DNA of 31,452 nt. Source: CAYZMH01 sp964479445 (GTDB lineage Bacteria; Bacteroidota; Bacteroidia; Bacteroidales; GCA-2748055). Both the position numbers and the translations under genes were made by a program. The notes below the pieces were generated by a model. The model was not told the DNA's origin, did not search any database, and saw nothing but the letters and a program-made list of their open reading frames with translations. The DNA is taken from assembly GCA_964479445.1 (NCBI GenBank), contig CAYZMH010000036.1:1-31452 (forward strand), read 5' to 3'. This document shows positions 6,890 to 16,100 of this stretch, one piece after another; the first letter of the stretch is position 1, and every line of letters starts with the position of its first letter.

Positions 6890-9388
6890 TTGATATACCC
6901 GGATCGATTTGAGGAGAAGGTGGGATTTCCCAGGATCAGGGAGCTGATCAAGGAACATTGCCTTTTTGAGCCCGGCCGTGAGCGTGTGGATGACCTGCGG
7001 ATGCTTACCGATCATGAGCGGCTGACCATTGAACTGGACCGGGTGGAGGAGTTCCGGCAGATGCAGTTGCGCGATGTGGAGTTTCCCGTAACCCAGTTTT
7101 ACGATATTCGCCCGGCCCTTAAAAAAGCGGCCATCGAGGGAACCCACCTGGAGGTGGAAGAGGTGCATGCCATCGGGAAGAGCATGGACAGCGTCAGGGC
7201 GATCCTGAAATTTTTCACCTCCGACGAGGCGGAAGACTATCCGCGCCTGCGGGATCTCTCCTCGGCCGTGAAGGTGTTTCCGTACATCACCGACCGGGTG
7301 GCCAAAATCTTGAACAGGCACGCAAAGATTCGTGACAACGCTTCCCCGGACTTGCAACAGATCCGGAGGTCTGTGACCGCGAAGCAATCGGAGGTGAGCA
7401 AGCAATTGCAGCGCATCATGAAAAAGGTTCAGTCCCAGGGATGGTCCGACGAAGATGCCGCAGCCACCTTCCGCAACGGCCGGCCGGTGATCCCGGTGGC
7501 AGCAACCCATAAACGCAAGGTGGGCGGTATGATCCACGACGAGTCGGCATCGGGGAAGACCGTTTTCATAGAACCGCCCGAGGTGGTGGAACTCACCAAC
7601 GAGATCCGGGAGCTGGAGTATGCCGAGCGGCGGGAGATCATCCGGATCCTCCGGCAGTTCACCGATGAACTGCGTCCCTACCTGGAGGAACTGGCAGCCA
7701 TGCATGATTACCTGGCCGAGATCGATTTTATCCGGGCCCGGGCGCTTTTTGCGCTGCAGATCCATGCGGTGCGGCCCAACCTGGAAAACCGGCCGGTGCT
7801 GGACTGGTTTGATGCCTTCCACCCGTTGCTTTACCTGGCGCTTCAACCGGCAGGCAGAGAGGTTGTTCCGCTTACCCTCCACCTGGACGGGAAGAGCCGT
7901 ATCCTGCTGATCTCGGGTCCGAATGCCGGTGGTAAATCGGTATGTCTGCAGACCGTGGGCCTGTTACAATATATGGTTCAATGCGGATTGCTGGTGCCGG
8001 TGAGGGATCAATCCAAGTTCGGGATCTTCTCGGGCGTCTTCATCGATATCGGCGATGAGCAGTCCATCGACAATGACCTGAGCACCTACAGCTCGCACCT
8101 GTTCAATATGAAATATTTCGTGCGCCATGCCGCTGCCGATACGCTGGTGCTGATCGATGAATTCGGAACGGGCACCGAGCCCATGCTGGGGGGGTCCATT
8201 GCCGAGGCGATCCTGGAATCGCTCAATGAGGCCGGTACCTACGGGGTGATGACCACCCACTACACCAACCTGAAACATGTTGCCACGGCAAGCGAGGGGA
8301 TCATCAACGGCGCCATGTTGTTCGATAACCACCGGATGCAGCCCCTTTACCAGCTGCAGGTGGGCAAACCCGGAAGTTCGTTTGCATTCGAGATCGCCCG
8401 CAAGATCGGTTTGCCCGAAGAGATCCTGGAGCGTGCTTCGGGGAAGGTGGGCCAGGAGCACATCGACTTCGACCGCCACCTGAAAGATATCCTGCGGGAT
8501 AAGAAATACTGGGAAGGCAAACGCCGCAAGATCCGGCAGTCGGAAAAACGGCTCGAGGAGCTGATGGCCAGGTACGAGGAGGAGCTTGGGAAAAGCGACA
8601 AACAGCGCAAGGAGATCATGCAAGAGGCAAAAGAGAAAGCCGATGCCCTGCTGGCAGGTGCCAACCGGCAGATCGAAAATACCATCCGGGAGATCAAGGA
8701 GGCGAACGCCGAGAAGGAGCAGACCCGCCGCGCCCGGGAAAAACTGGAAGCCTTCCGGGAGCAGTCGGAAAAGGAAGAGGGCGCCGAGCAGGAGCGGCTG
8801 CAAAAAGAGATGCGCGAACTAAAAAAACGGGAAGAGCAGCTGGCACGCAAACGACCCGATATTCGTAAAAATATCCGGGAACGAAAAAAAGCCTCCCCGA
8901 AACCCGCTGCCGGAGAGCCGATCACCGTGGGTGACATCGTCCGCATGAAAGGTCAGCATACCCCCGGTGAGGTGCTGAAGGTATACGGAACGAAATGCGT
9001 GGTGGCATTCGGGAACCTGAAGACCAATACCAGCCTCGATCAGCTGGAAAAGCTGGAGAAAAGCGGTTCTGACGGGGGGACAAAAGGAAACCGGACCAGC
9101 GTGAACCTGGGGGACTGGGATGTGGCAAAACGCCGGGTCCGGTTTCGCCCGGAGATCGATCTGCGGGGGAAACGTGCGGATGAGGCCCTACAGCAGGTGG
9201 CGGAGTACATCGATGAGGCGATCATGGTCAATGCCTCCGAAGTACGGATCCTCCACGGGAAAGGGGATGGTATCCTTCGCCAGCTCATCCGCGATTACCT
9301 GCAATCGACCCGCCTGGTACAGTGGTTTGGGGATGAACACGTGGAGAGGGGCGGATCGGGGATTACCATCGTGCGGTTTGCCGAATAA
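6890..9388 (+). CDS. mutS2: MutS2 family ATPase/endonuclease
   Basis: MutS2 (also called RqcU) is known to act on collided ribosomes and to suppress recombination. The product is 832 residues, slightly longer than most (about 780). The core/lever region is at about 1-330, then Walker A GPNAGGKS (343-350), the dimer signature ST-SSH (398-403), Walker B LVLIDEFGTGTEP (419-431) and the switch His457. A charged coiled coil follows (about 500-660), a KOW-like linker, and a C-terminal Smr domain (about 755-832) with IDLRGKR and RILHGKGDGILR, so the nuclease motif DLR/HGKG looks intact. The start is TTG at 6890: the product then begins MIYPDRFEEKVGF, the usual Bacteroidota MutS2 N-terminus, and no better ATG exists. 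The gene leads a run of four same-strand genes. Confidence 0.96.
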   Translation: MIYPDRFEEKVGFPRIRELIKEHCLFEPGRERVDDLRMLTDHERLTIELDRVEEFRQMQLRDVEFPVTQFYDIRPALKKAAIEGTHLEVEEVHAIGKSMDSVRAILKFFTSDEAEDYPRLRDLSSAVKVFPYITDRVAKILNRHAKIRDNASPDLQQIRRSVTAKQSEVSKQLQRIMKKVQSQGWSDEDAAATFRNGRPVIPVAATHKRKVGGMIHDESASGKTVFIEPPEVVELTNEIRELEYAERREIIRILRQFTDELRPYLEELAAMHDYLAEIDFIRARALFALQIHAVRPNLENRPVLDWFDAFHPLLYLALQPAGREVVPLTLHLDGKSRILLISGPNAGGKSVCLQTVGLLQYMVQCGLLVPVRDQSKFGIFSGVFIDIGDEQSIDNDLSTYSSHLFNMKYFVRHAAADTLVLIDEFGTGTEPMLGGSIAEAILESLNEAGTYGVMTTHYTNLKHVATASEGIINGAMLFDNHRMQPLYQLQVGKPGSSFAFEIARKIGLPEEILERASGKVGQEHIDFDRHLKDILRDKKYWEGKRRKIRQSEKRLEELMARYEEELGKSDKQRKEIMQEAKEKADALLAGANRQIENTIREIKEANAEKEQTRRAREKLEAFREQSEKEEGAEQERLQKEMRELKKREEQLARKRPDIRKNIRERKKASPKPAAGEPITVGDIVRMKGQHTPGEVLKVYGTKCVVAFGNLKTNTSLDQLEKLEKSGSDGGTKGNRTSVNLGDWDVAKRRVRFRPEIDLRGKRADEALQQVAEYIDEAIMVNASEVRILHGKGDGILRQLIRDYLQSTRLVQWFGDEHVERGGSGITIVRFAE

Positions 9389-9409
9389 CACAACAGATAA
9401 CAATACCTT

Positions 9410-10330
9410 ATGATCAGGTTGATACCCAGGAAAGAGATCGACGAGCAGTGGTGGAACGGGATCGTATCCCGCTCCCGACACGAAACCGTCTATCCCTATG
9501 CCTGGTACCTGGATGCCGTTGTCGATAACTGGTCTCTCCTGGCGATGAAAGAGCAGCCCTATTACATGCCCGTAGCCTGGAAAAAGAAAATGGGGATCAG
9601 GTATCTCTACCAGCCGCTCTCCACCCAGCAGCTCGGGGTGCTGACCGTAGGGGATGCTGATCCCGATCCGGAGATCGTCCGCACCTTTCTTCTCCGGCTG
9701 CCCCGCCATTTCCGGATGGGGGATTATGCCTTTAACCAGGGCAACCTGGTGGGAGAGGAGGCAGGCTTTGATGTGCAGGACAACACCAACTATGAGCTGA
9801 ACCTGGACCGGCTCTACGAGAAGATACACAAGCAGTATACCACCAATACACGGAGAAATATAAACAAAGCGTTCCAGGCGGGGTTGCAGGTAACCGACAA
9901 AATCGGGATGGAGGAGTTCATTGAGCAGAGGAGAGCCCATGATCCGCTCAGGCGCAGCGACCGGGTATACGATGTGCTGACCCGGCTGGTTTACAGTCTG
10001 GTCAATACAGGGAAAGGCACCATCCTGGGAATCCGCAACCGGCAGGGAACCCTTATTGCAGCTGCCCTTTTTGCATCCTGCGAACACCGTTCGGTTTACC
10101 TCCACTCCTTTTCCGATGAGGAGGGAAGAGAGCATCGCTCCATGTTCCAGGTTATTGACCACTTCATTCAGATGCATGCCGGGGAGCCGCGCATCCTGGA
10201 TTTCGAGGGCTCGAACATCCCCACCATTGCCCGGTTTTTTGCGGGGTTCGGGGCCCGACCGGTGATTTACCAGCGTGTGAGTTTTAACCGGCTGACGGCG
10301 GGATTAAAAAAAAGGAGGTATCGTGGCTGA
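9410..10330 (+). CDS. FemAB/GNAT-like acyl- or aminoacyl-transferase
   Basis: A 306-residue soluble protein, 21 bases after mutS2. The fold reads as a FemAB-like double GNAT: the first half contains the sugar/peptide-binding-like part, and the second half opens with NTRRNINKAFQAGLQV (146-161), a motif resembling the S/T-x-R-x-x-I-x-K-A-x-x-x-G element of FemAB/Acetyltransf_6 proteins. It continues with a GNAT-type strand pair (GTLIAAALFAS, near 207-217) and ends with LDFEGSNIPTIARFFAGFGA, typical of the last helix of this fold. Family members add amino acids to peptidoglycan bridges or acyl groups to glycans. The downstream neighbours (polysaccharide deacetylase, sulfotransferase) favour a glycan-modification role. 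Its last 8 bases overlap the next gene. The exact substrate is unknown. Confidence 0.72.
   Translation: MIRLIPRKEIDEQWWNGIVSRSRHETVYPYAWYLDAVVDNWSLLAMKEQPYYMPVAWKKKMGIRYLYQPLSTQQLGVLTVGDADPDPEIVRTFLLRLPRHFRMGDYAFNQGNLVGEEAGFDVQDNTNYELNLDRLYEKIHKQYTTNTRRNINKAFQAGLQVTDKIGMEEFIEQRRAHDPLRRSDRVYDVLTRLVYSLVNTGKGTILGIRNRQGTLIAAALFASCEHRSVYLHSFSDEEGREHRSMFQVIDHFIQMHAGEPRILDFEGSNIPTIARFFAGFGARPVIYQRVSFNRLTAGLKKRRYRG
10313..10319 (+). promoter_or_regulatory. Shine-Dalgarno-like AGGAGGT before the GTG start
   Basis: AGGAGGT lies 3 bases before the GTG at 10323, inside the end of the preceding coding region (codons for KKRRYRG). It supports the GTG start, but Bacteroidota rarely rely on such sites and the bases are also coding, so it may be coincidental. 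Confidence 0.35.
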
Positions 10331-11393
10331 CCTGGCCAAACACATAGCCGCGGTTTTCCCGCTCCCCTTTTTTAAGCGGAGCGCAGGCACCTTGCTTACA
10401 AACGAGGTGATCTTTCCCTTTTACCACACCGTCTCCGATGTGCCGCTACGGCACCTCAACCACCTCTATGCGATCCGTTCATCCCGGGCCTTCGAAAAGG
10501 ACCTGGATTTTTTGCTCAGGCACACCGACCCGGTCTCCATGAAAACGCTGCTCGCTTCTCCCGTGTCCCCGGGAAACGGGCGGCCCCGCATGGTGCTGTC
10601 GTTCGATGACGGACTGGCACCGTGTCATGACACGGTGATGCCCATTCTGCAGCGAAAGGGCGTGCCCGCGGTGTTTTTTTTGAATAACGATTTTATCGAT
10701 AACAGGGGCCTGTTCTACCGCTATAAGGTGAGCCTGCTGCTTGAAAAGCTCCGGCATGTGAGCGTGATCGAGAAGGAGGAGGCTGCCGCGCTGCTTCACT
10801 GTCGCCGTTCAGGGCTGCGCAAGGCGCTTCGGAATATCTCCTATGCCGGGAGGGAGATTACCGATCATATTGCGGCCGTTTGGGGATTTTCGTTCGAGGA
10901 TTACCAGCGGATGAACCCTGTTTATATGAGCTCCATGCAGGTCAAGGATTTACAGCGGAGGGGGTTTGAGATCGGGGCTCACGGAACCGACCATCCCTGG
11001 TTTTCCATCCTGACCCCCGAACATGGGGTGGCGCAGGTGAGAAAGAGCATGGAGGATATCCGCAGGCGTTTCAACGTACCACGGCGTTACTTTGCCTTTC
11101 CGTTCACCGATCACGGGGTGTCGGATGCCATGATCGACCATCTATTTGAGAAGGAGATCATTCATGCCGGGTTCGGAACGGCCGGATTGAAAGAGGACCG
11201 CTGGGATCACTATCACCAGCGCGTTCCCATGGAGTTCGGACGCTACAGCGGTAAGAACCTGCTGAAAGGGGAGCTGCTGAGGAGGTATGTACGGGTGCGC
11301 CTGAATCGCAACCGGGTGGACCGGAAATATGCTCCCGGGATCCCGGAAAAGTATGCTGCCGGAAATTCCCGGCTTCGTCCCGAAGGGAACTAA
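10323..11393 (+). CDS. Polysaccharide deacetylase (CE4/NodB-like)
   Basis: Metal-dependent carbohydrate esterase, 356 residues, removing N- or O-acetyl groups from a glycan. The NodB motif 1 is LSFDDG (92-97) with the Asp95-Asp96 pair, and motif 2 is AHGTDH (219-224) giving the HxxxH metal ligands His220 and His224. Between the two lies an insert (about 125-200, FYRYKVSLLLEKLRH) that is common in Bacteroidota members acting in exopolysaccharide loci. The later FAFPFTDHG (258-266) fits motif 3, where an Arg/Pro segment shapes the active site. There is no clear signal peptide or anchor, so the site of action is unclear. The start is GTG, overlapping the upstream gene by 8 bases; no ATG gives the conserved N-terminus. 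The sulfotransferase follows after 77 bases. Confidence 0.88.
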   Translation: MADLAKHIAAVFPLPFFKRSAGTLLTNEVIFPFYHTVSDVPLRHLNHLYAIRSSRAFEKDLDFLLRHTDPVSMKTLLASPVSPGNGRPRMVLSFDDGLAPCHDTVMPILQRKGVPAVFFLNNDFIDNRGLFYRYKVSLLLEKLRHVSVIEKEEAAALLHCRRSGLRKALRNISYAGREITDHIAAVWGFSFEDYQRMNPVYMSSMQVKDLQRRGFEIGAHGTDHPWFSILTPEHGVAQVRKSMEDIRRRFNVPRRYFAFPFTDHGVSDAMIDHLFEKEIIHAGFGTAGLKEDRWDHYHQRVPMEFGRYSGKNLLKGELLRRYVRVRLNRNRVDRKYAPGIPEKYAAGNSRLRPEGN

Positions 11394-11470
11394 ACGGCAG
11401 GGTAAAGTTCAGCATGCCCGGTATGTATTGATCCCCGGGGAAACGGGCAGCCGGGAAAGAAACAGAAACA

Positions 11471-12388
11471 ATGAAAAAATCACAGCAATCGTTCAGGGTG
11501 AATACCCTGGTAATCGGTGCAGGCCGTTCCGGGACCACCAGCATCTGTAACATGCTGGCCAGGCATCCGCAGGTGTGTTACTCGGTGATCAAGGAGGTGA
11601 ACTACTTCTCCATTCCCGACCTCTACCGGAGAGGTATCTCCTACTTGCACTCCTTTTTCGGTGAGTGTGCCGGGAAGCCGGTGGTAGCCACGGCCGATAC
11701 CTATTTGATGATCGATTACGAAGCGATTGACCGGATCTACCGGTATAACCCGGATATGAAGCTGATCGTGATGCTGCGTGACCCGGTTGACCGTGCTTAC
11801 TCATCCTACCACTATTCGGTGAACTACGGGCATCATGAGGCGTACGAGCGGTTCATCGACTCCATTGAGGCCGAGGAGGGGATCGCAGAGGAGCCGGATG
11901 TGGTGAGGCGGAACAACGTGGGGCATTTTTATGCCGGACTCTATGCCCGGCACCTGGAGCAGTGGCTTGAACGGTTTGACCGAAGCCGGGTTTTCATCCT
12001 GCCCACCCGGAGACTGAACGAGGATCCGGAAGCAGCCATGGCGGAGCTGCAGAAGTTCCTGGGTCTCCCGAATGTCTCCATCGATGCCCGCAGGTTAAAC
12101 GTCCATGCCGTACCGCGGTCCAGGGCACTGGAGCAGGCTATGCTCAACCGGGAGGGGGTACTCCGCAGGGCTGTGCGGAACCTGGTTCCATGGTTTATCA
12201 AGCGGTGGATCATCCGGACGGGGGTGGTGGAACGGATCACCAGGGCTAACCGCAAAGCGGCTCCCGCAGCGGAGATGGATTTCGGGGAACGGGAAAAGGC
12301 CCGTGCCTATTTCCGGGAGGATAATGAACGGTTGAAAAGATTGGTCAGGGTTGATTTTGGATCAGGCGATCCAGGTCAGCCTCGCTGA
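11471..12388 (+). CDS. PAPS-dependent sulfotransferase (heparan/chondroitin type)
   Basis: Cytosolic sulfotransferase-fold protein, 305 residues, expected to move sulfate from PAPS to a carbohydrate hydroxyl or amine. The 5'-phosphosulfate loop is VIGAGRSGTTSICNML (14-29). KEVNYFS (41-47) matches the KE-x-N-Y/F-F element of heparan-sulfate N/O-sulfotransferases, and the 3'-phosphate site is LRDPVDRAYSSYHYS (102-116). The C-terminal part carries a KFLGLP element (195-200), also typical of the family. It is the last gene of the mutS2-led strand run. Together with the deacetylase it suggests a sulfated surface glycan, made mostly by marine bacteria. The gene ends 44 bases inside the oppositely oriented ftsE-like gene. 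No sulfate-activation (cysDNC) genes are in the window. Confidence 0.88.
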   Translation: MKKSQQSFRVNTLVIGAGRSGTTSICNMLARHPQVCYSVIKEVNYFSIPDLYRRGISYLHSFFGECAGKPVVATADTYLMIDYEAIDRIYRYNPDMKLIVMLRDPVDRAYSSYHYSVNYGHHEAYERFIDSIEAEEGIAEEPDVVRRNNVGHFYAGLYARHLEQWLERFDRSRVFILPTRRLNEDPEAAMAELQKFLGLPNVSIDARRLNVHAVPRSRALEQAMLNREGVLRRAVRNLVPWFIKRWIIRTGVVERITRANRKAAPAAEMDFGEREKARAYFREDNERLKRLVRVDFGSGDPGQPR

Positions 12389-13061
12389 GGTTTGCTTCCA
12401 GCAGGGCGCTGTCTTCGCACTTCAGGGTGCGGGAGGGGAATTTCTTGATCAGGTTGTAGTTGTGCGTGGCCATGATCACGGCACGGCGGTTTTCCGACAC
12501 TTCGAAAAGGATGTTCATGATATCCTCGGAGGTGGCCGGATCCAGGTTTCCTGTCGGCTCATCGGCCAGGATGATATCGGGATTGTTGAGCAGGGCCCGC
12601 GCGATTACCACCCGTTGCTGTTCTCCCCCGGAGAGCTGGTGGGGCATTTTGAATCCTTTATATCCCAGGTTCACCTTGTCAAGCACCTCGGAAATGCGGT
12701 CGTTGATCTCCCCCTTGTTCTTCCAACCGGTGGAGCGCAGTACGAATTCCAGGTTTTTGTGGACCGACCGGTCGGTGAGTAACTGGAAGTCCTGGAAAAC
12801 GATCCCCAGTTTCCTTCGCAGCTTCGGGACATCCCTTCGCCTGAGTTTGTGCAGCGTGAAACCGGCTACCTGACCCGTTCCCTCCTCCAGGGGATACTCC
12901 GCGTTGATGGTGCGGATCACGCTGGTTTTTCCGCTGCCTACCTTCCCGATGATGTAGATAAATTCGTTTTTGTTCACCGTGAGGTTCACATCGGAGAGTA
13001 CCAGGTGGTCTTTCACCTTGATGTTGGCATGTTCGAAGCTTACAATCGTATCCAGTGACAT
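12345..13061 (-). CDS. ftsE: FtsE-like cell-division ABC ATPase
   Basis: ABC ATPase of 238 residues that with FtsX controls peptidoglycan hydrolases at the septum. Walker A is GKVGSGKT (39-46), Q-loop Gln90, signature LSGGEQQR (143-150), Walker B IILADEPTGNLD (163-174) and His200. EPTGNLD and the short linker after Walker B are FtsE-like. The Walker A variant GKVGSGKTS instead of GPTGAGKTT is, from memory, what Bacteroidota FtsE proteins carry. No FtsX gene is adjacent; in this phylum ftsX is usually elsewhere, so that is not surprising. It is transcribed away from the TPR gene, from an AT-rich 125-base divergent spacer, and its last 44 bases overlap the end of the sulfotransferase gene on the other strand. 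Confidence 0.85.
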   Translation of the reverse strand: MSLDTIVSFEHANIKVKDHLVLSDVNLTVNKNEFIYIIGKVGSGKTSVIRTINAEYPLEEGTGQVAGFTLHKLRRRDVPKLRRKLGIVFQDFQLLTDRSVHKNLEFVLRSTGWKNKGEINDRISEVLDKVNLGYKGFKMPHQLSGGEQQRVVIARALLNNPDIILADEPTGNLDPATSEDIMNILFEVSENRRAVIMATHNYNLIKKFPSRTLKCEDSALLEANLSEADLDRLIQNQP

Positions 13062-13160
13062 AGCTGCGCAATTTTTTCGGGGCTAAAATACAAAATAAAA
13101 ATTAACACCGGCCTGTTAATTAAAAAGAGAAATATGCCGGAGCGCGCCTGTGATATTTCG

Positions 13161-13168
13161 TATTTTTA
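13161..13168 (+). promoter_or_regulatory. Weak candidate -7 box for the TPR/barrel operon
   Basis: TATTTTTA, one base from TAnnTTTG, lies 18 bases before the ATG at 13187 in an AT-rich spacer. No TTTG is seen at the expected -33 position. Confidence 0.3.
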
Positions 13169-13186
13169 CCAGATAATCCGACTATT

Positions 13187-16100
13187 ATGAAGATCAGAAT
13201 CATCCCGGTACTGGTTATTATGTTGGGGTTCACCCTGAACCCTCTTCATGCTCAGAAAAGTGCGGTCTATTACTATGCCGACAATGAATTCAACAAGGGT
13301 GTGGAGCTTTACGAGAAAGAGAAGTACGGGGCAGCGCGTGAAGCTTTTGAGAACGTGGTGGAACAGACCAAAGAAGAGGACAGGGTGATCCGTTCGGAAG
13401 CCCAGTACTACCTGGCTATGTGTGCGGTGGAACTCTATAACCTGGATGCGGAGCACCTGGTTTTTTCGTTTATTGCCGAAAACCCGGCCAGTCCGCACGT
13501 CAATGAAGCCTGTTTCCGCCTGGCCGGCTACTTCTATTACAAGATGAACTATCCCAAAGCAATCTCCTGGTACAACCGGGTTGACCGCTATCACCTGGAT
13601 CGCGATGCGTTGTCGGAGTACTATTTCAAGAAGGGATATGCCTATTACATGCGGAAAGATTACGAGAATGCGCGGGTCAATTTTTACGAGATCCTGGAGA
13701 TGGATTCGCCATATACCCCGCCCGCCACTTACTACTATTCCCATATCCATTATGTGGAAGAGAACTACGAGACCGCCCTTCTGGGGTTCCGCAAGATCGA
13801 TGATGATCCGCTGTTCAATGGCATAGCACCCTACTACATTTCGCAGATCCTCTATATCCAGGAGAAGTATGACCAGGTAGTGGAGTATGCCCCGGCGCTG
13901 ATGGATTCAGTTTCGGAGAAGCGCCTGGGGGAGATGGCCAAGATTATCGGGGAGTCGTATTTTATGCTCGGGGAGTACGGGGAAGCGGTACCTTACCTGG
14001 AGACTTACAGTGAGAACACCCGCTACTACACGGTCAAGGACCGCTACCAGATGGCGTTTTCCTACTACATGAACGGCAGGTACCAAAAAGCGGGCGTGTT
14101 GTTTGAAAAGATCACCTACCGTGAATCGGAGATCGCCCAGAGTGCGCTTTACCACCTGGCCGATTGTTACCTGCAGCAGGGTGACAAGAACAAAGCGCGC
14201 ATTGCTTTCTCGCAGGCTTCGCAGATGGACTATGACCAGAAGATCAGGGAGGATGCGCTGTTCAACTATGCCAAGGTAACCTTTGAACTGTCATATGATC
14301 CCTTTAACGAGGCGGTCCGTGCCTTTAACCAGTATATTACCCAGTACCCGGCATCGGACCGGGTGGATGAGGTGTATAACTACCTGGTGACGGCCTATTT
14401 GCAGACCCGGAATTTCAGCATGGCCCTGGAATCGCTGGAGAAGATCAGGTACAAGGATGAGCAGATCGAAGAGGCGTACCAGAAAGTGGCGTTTTACCGC
14501 GGACTGGAGCTTTATAATAACCTACGGTTTGATGAAGCGGTCGATGTCCTGGAACGTGCCCTGGAATACAGTCAGTACGACGCCTCCATCAGGGCCCGCA
14601 CGTATTACTGGCTCGGAGAGGCGGCTTACCGCTCGGGCGACCTTACAATGGCTCAGACCTATTTTTCCCAGTTCATGGATGAACCGGCGGCCCTCCGGCA
14701 GGAGGAGTATGCGCTGGCCCACTACTCCATGGGGTATATTGCGTTCGACAAGGAAGCGTATGGAAGGGCAGGGGAGTGGTTTGCCACCTACATCAACCTG
14801 GAAGAGGACTCCTCCGCGGAGACCCTGGCTGATGCTTACAACCGGCGGGGAGACTGCTGGTTTGTCAGCAAGGAGTACTGGCAGGCGATCGAGTCCTACA
14901 ACGAAGCGATCAGGATGGCGGTGGTGGACAGGGATTACGCCCTGTTCCAGAAGGGGTTTACCTACGGGATCCTGAACCGTCCCCGGCAGAAGCTGGAGGT
15001 GATGCTTCAGATAGCCAACGGGCCGGGGGAATCACCCTACGTGGACGATGCCCTGTTCGAGGCGGGCCGGACCTATGTATCGCTGGATAACAATGACCGT
15101 GCCCTCGAGATGTATGAAAGGATCATCTCGAACCATTCCAACAGCAGCTACATGAGCAAATCGCTCAACCAACTGGGGCTGATCTATTTCAATGCCTTAG
15201 AGTATGACCGGGCCCTGGAGTACTACGGTCGTGTGGCTAAAGAGTATCCCGGTACCCCGGAAGCCGACAATGCCCTGCTCAGCCTGGAGAATATTTATGT
15301 GCGCCGCAACAACGTGGACGGTTACCTGGCCTTCGTGAAGGAGCTGGGCAGGGATGTGACCAACAGGCAGCAGGATTCGCTCATGTATATCGCTGCGGAG
15401 AATGCCTATACCTCCGGGGAGTGCGGGGAGGCGATCCGGTCACTGGACCAGTACCTGGCCAAGCATCCAAACGGCAACTACCTGCTCAATGCCCACTATT
15501 ACAAGGCCGACTGCCACCTGAAACTGAATCAGCCCGACCGGGCCCTGTCCTCGCTGGAGTATATCACTTCCCAGTCGAGGAACATGTTTTCGGAACCGGC
15601 CCTGGTGGCGGCGTCGCGCATCCATTTCGACCGTAACGAGTATAACAAAGCGGTAAGTGATTACCTGAAATTGCTGGAGGTAGCCGAAGAGCAAAGCAAC
15701 CTCAGGGAGGCGAAGATCGGGGTGATGCGCTGCTATTTCATGCTGGATGAGTACTCCAACACCATCCAATCGGCCCATACCGTGCTGGGCATCGACAAGC
15801 TCCCCGGGGAAGTTCGCAGGGAAGCGTGGTTTGCCATTGCCAAATCGCACAGGAAGCTCAATGAGACCGGACTGGCCCTGGAGTATTTCCGTAAGAGCGC
15901 AGGAGAGGTGAATTCAGTGGAAGGTGCCGAGTCCAAGTACCGCGTATCCGAAATTCTTTACAACCAGGGGATGTTCAAAGAGGCCGAAGAGGTGATCTAT
16001 GACTTCATTGAGAAGAACACTCCCCACCAGTACTGGATGGGCAAGGCATTCCTGTTGCTATCGGATATCTACCTGGAGCAGGATGATGAATTCCAGGCGA

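Noticed and set aside
6767..7882. Long upstream open extension of the minus-strand Gfo/Idh/MocA gene across mutS2
   Set aside because: It is the antisense of conserved mutS2 coding sequence, has no family similarity, and the Rossmann N-terminus starts at the ATG at 6766.
7964..8803. 279-codon minus-strand frame inside mutS2
   Set aside because: Antisense shadow of the conserved mutS2 frame; low-complexity Leu/Phe-rich translation with no recognisable domain.
9188..10177. 329-codon minus-strand frame across the mutS2 end and the FemAB-like gene
   Set aside because: Antisense to two well-supported genes and spans their junction.
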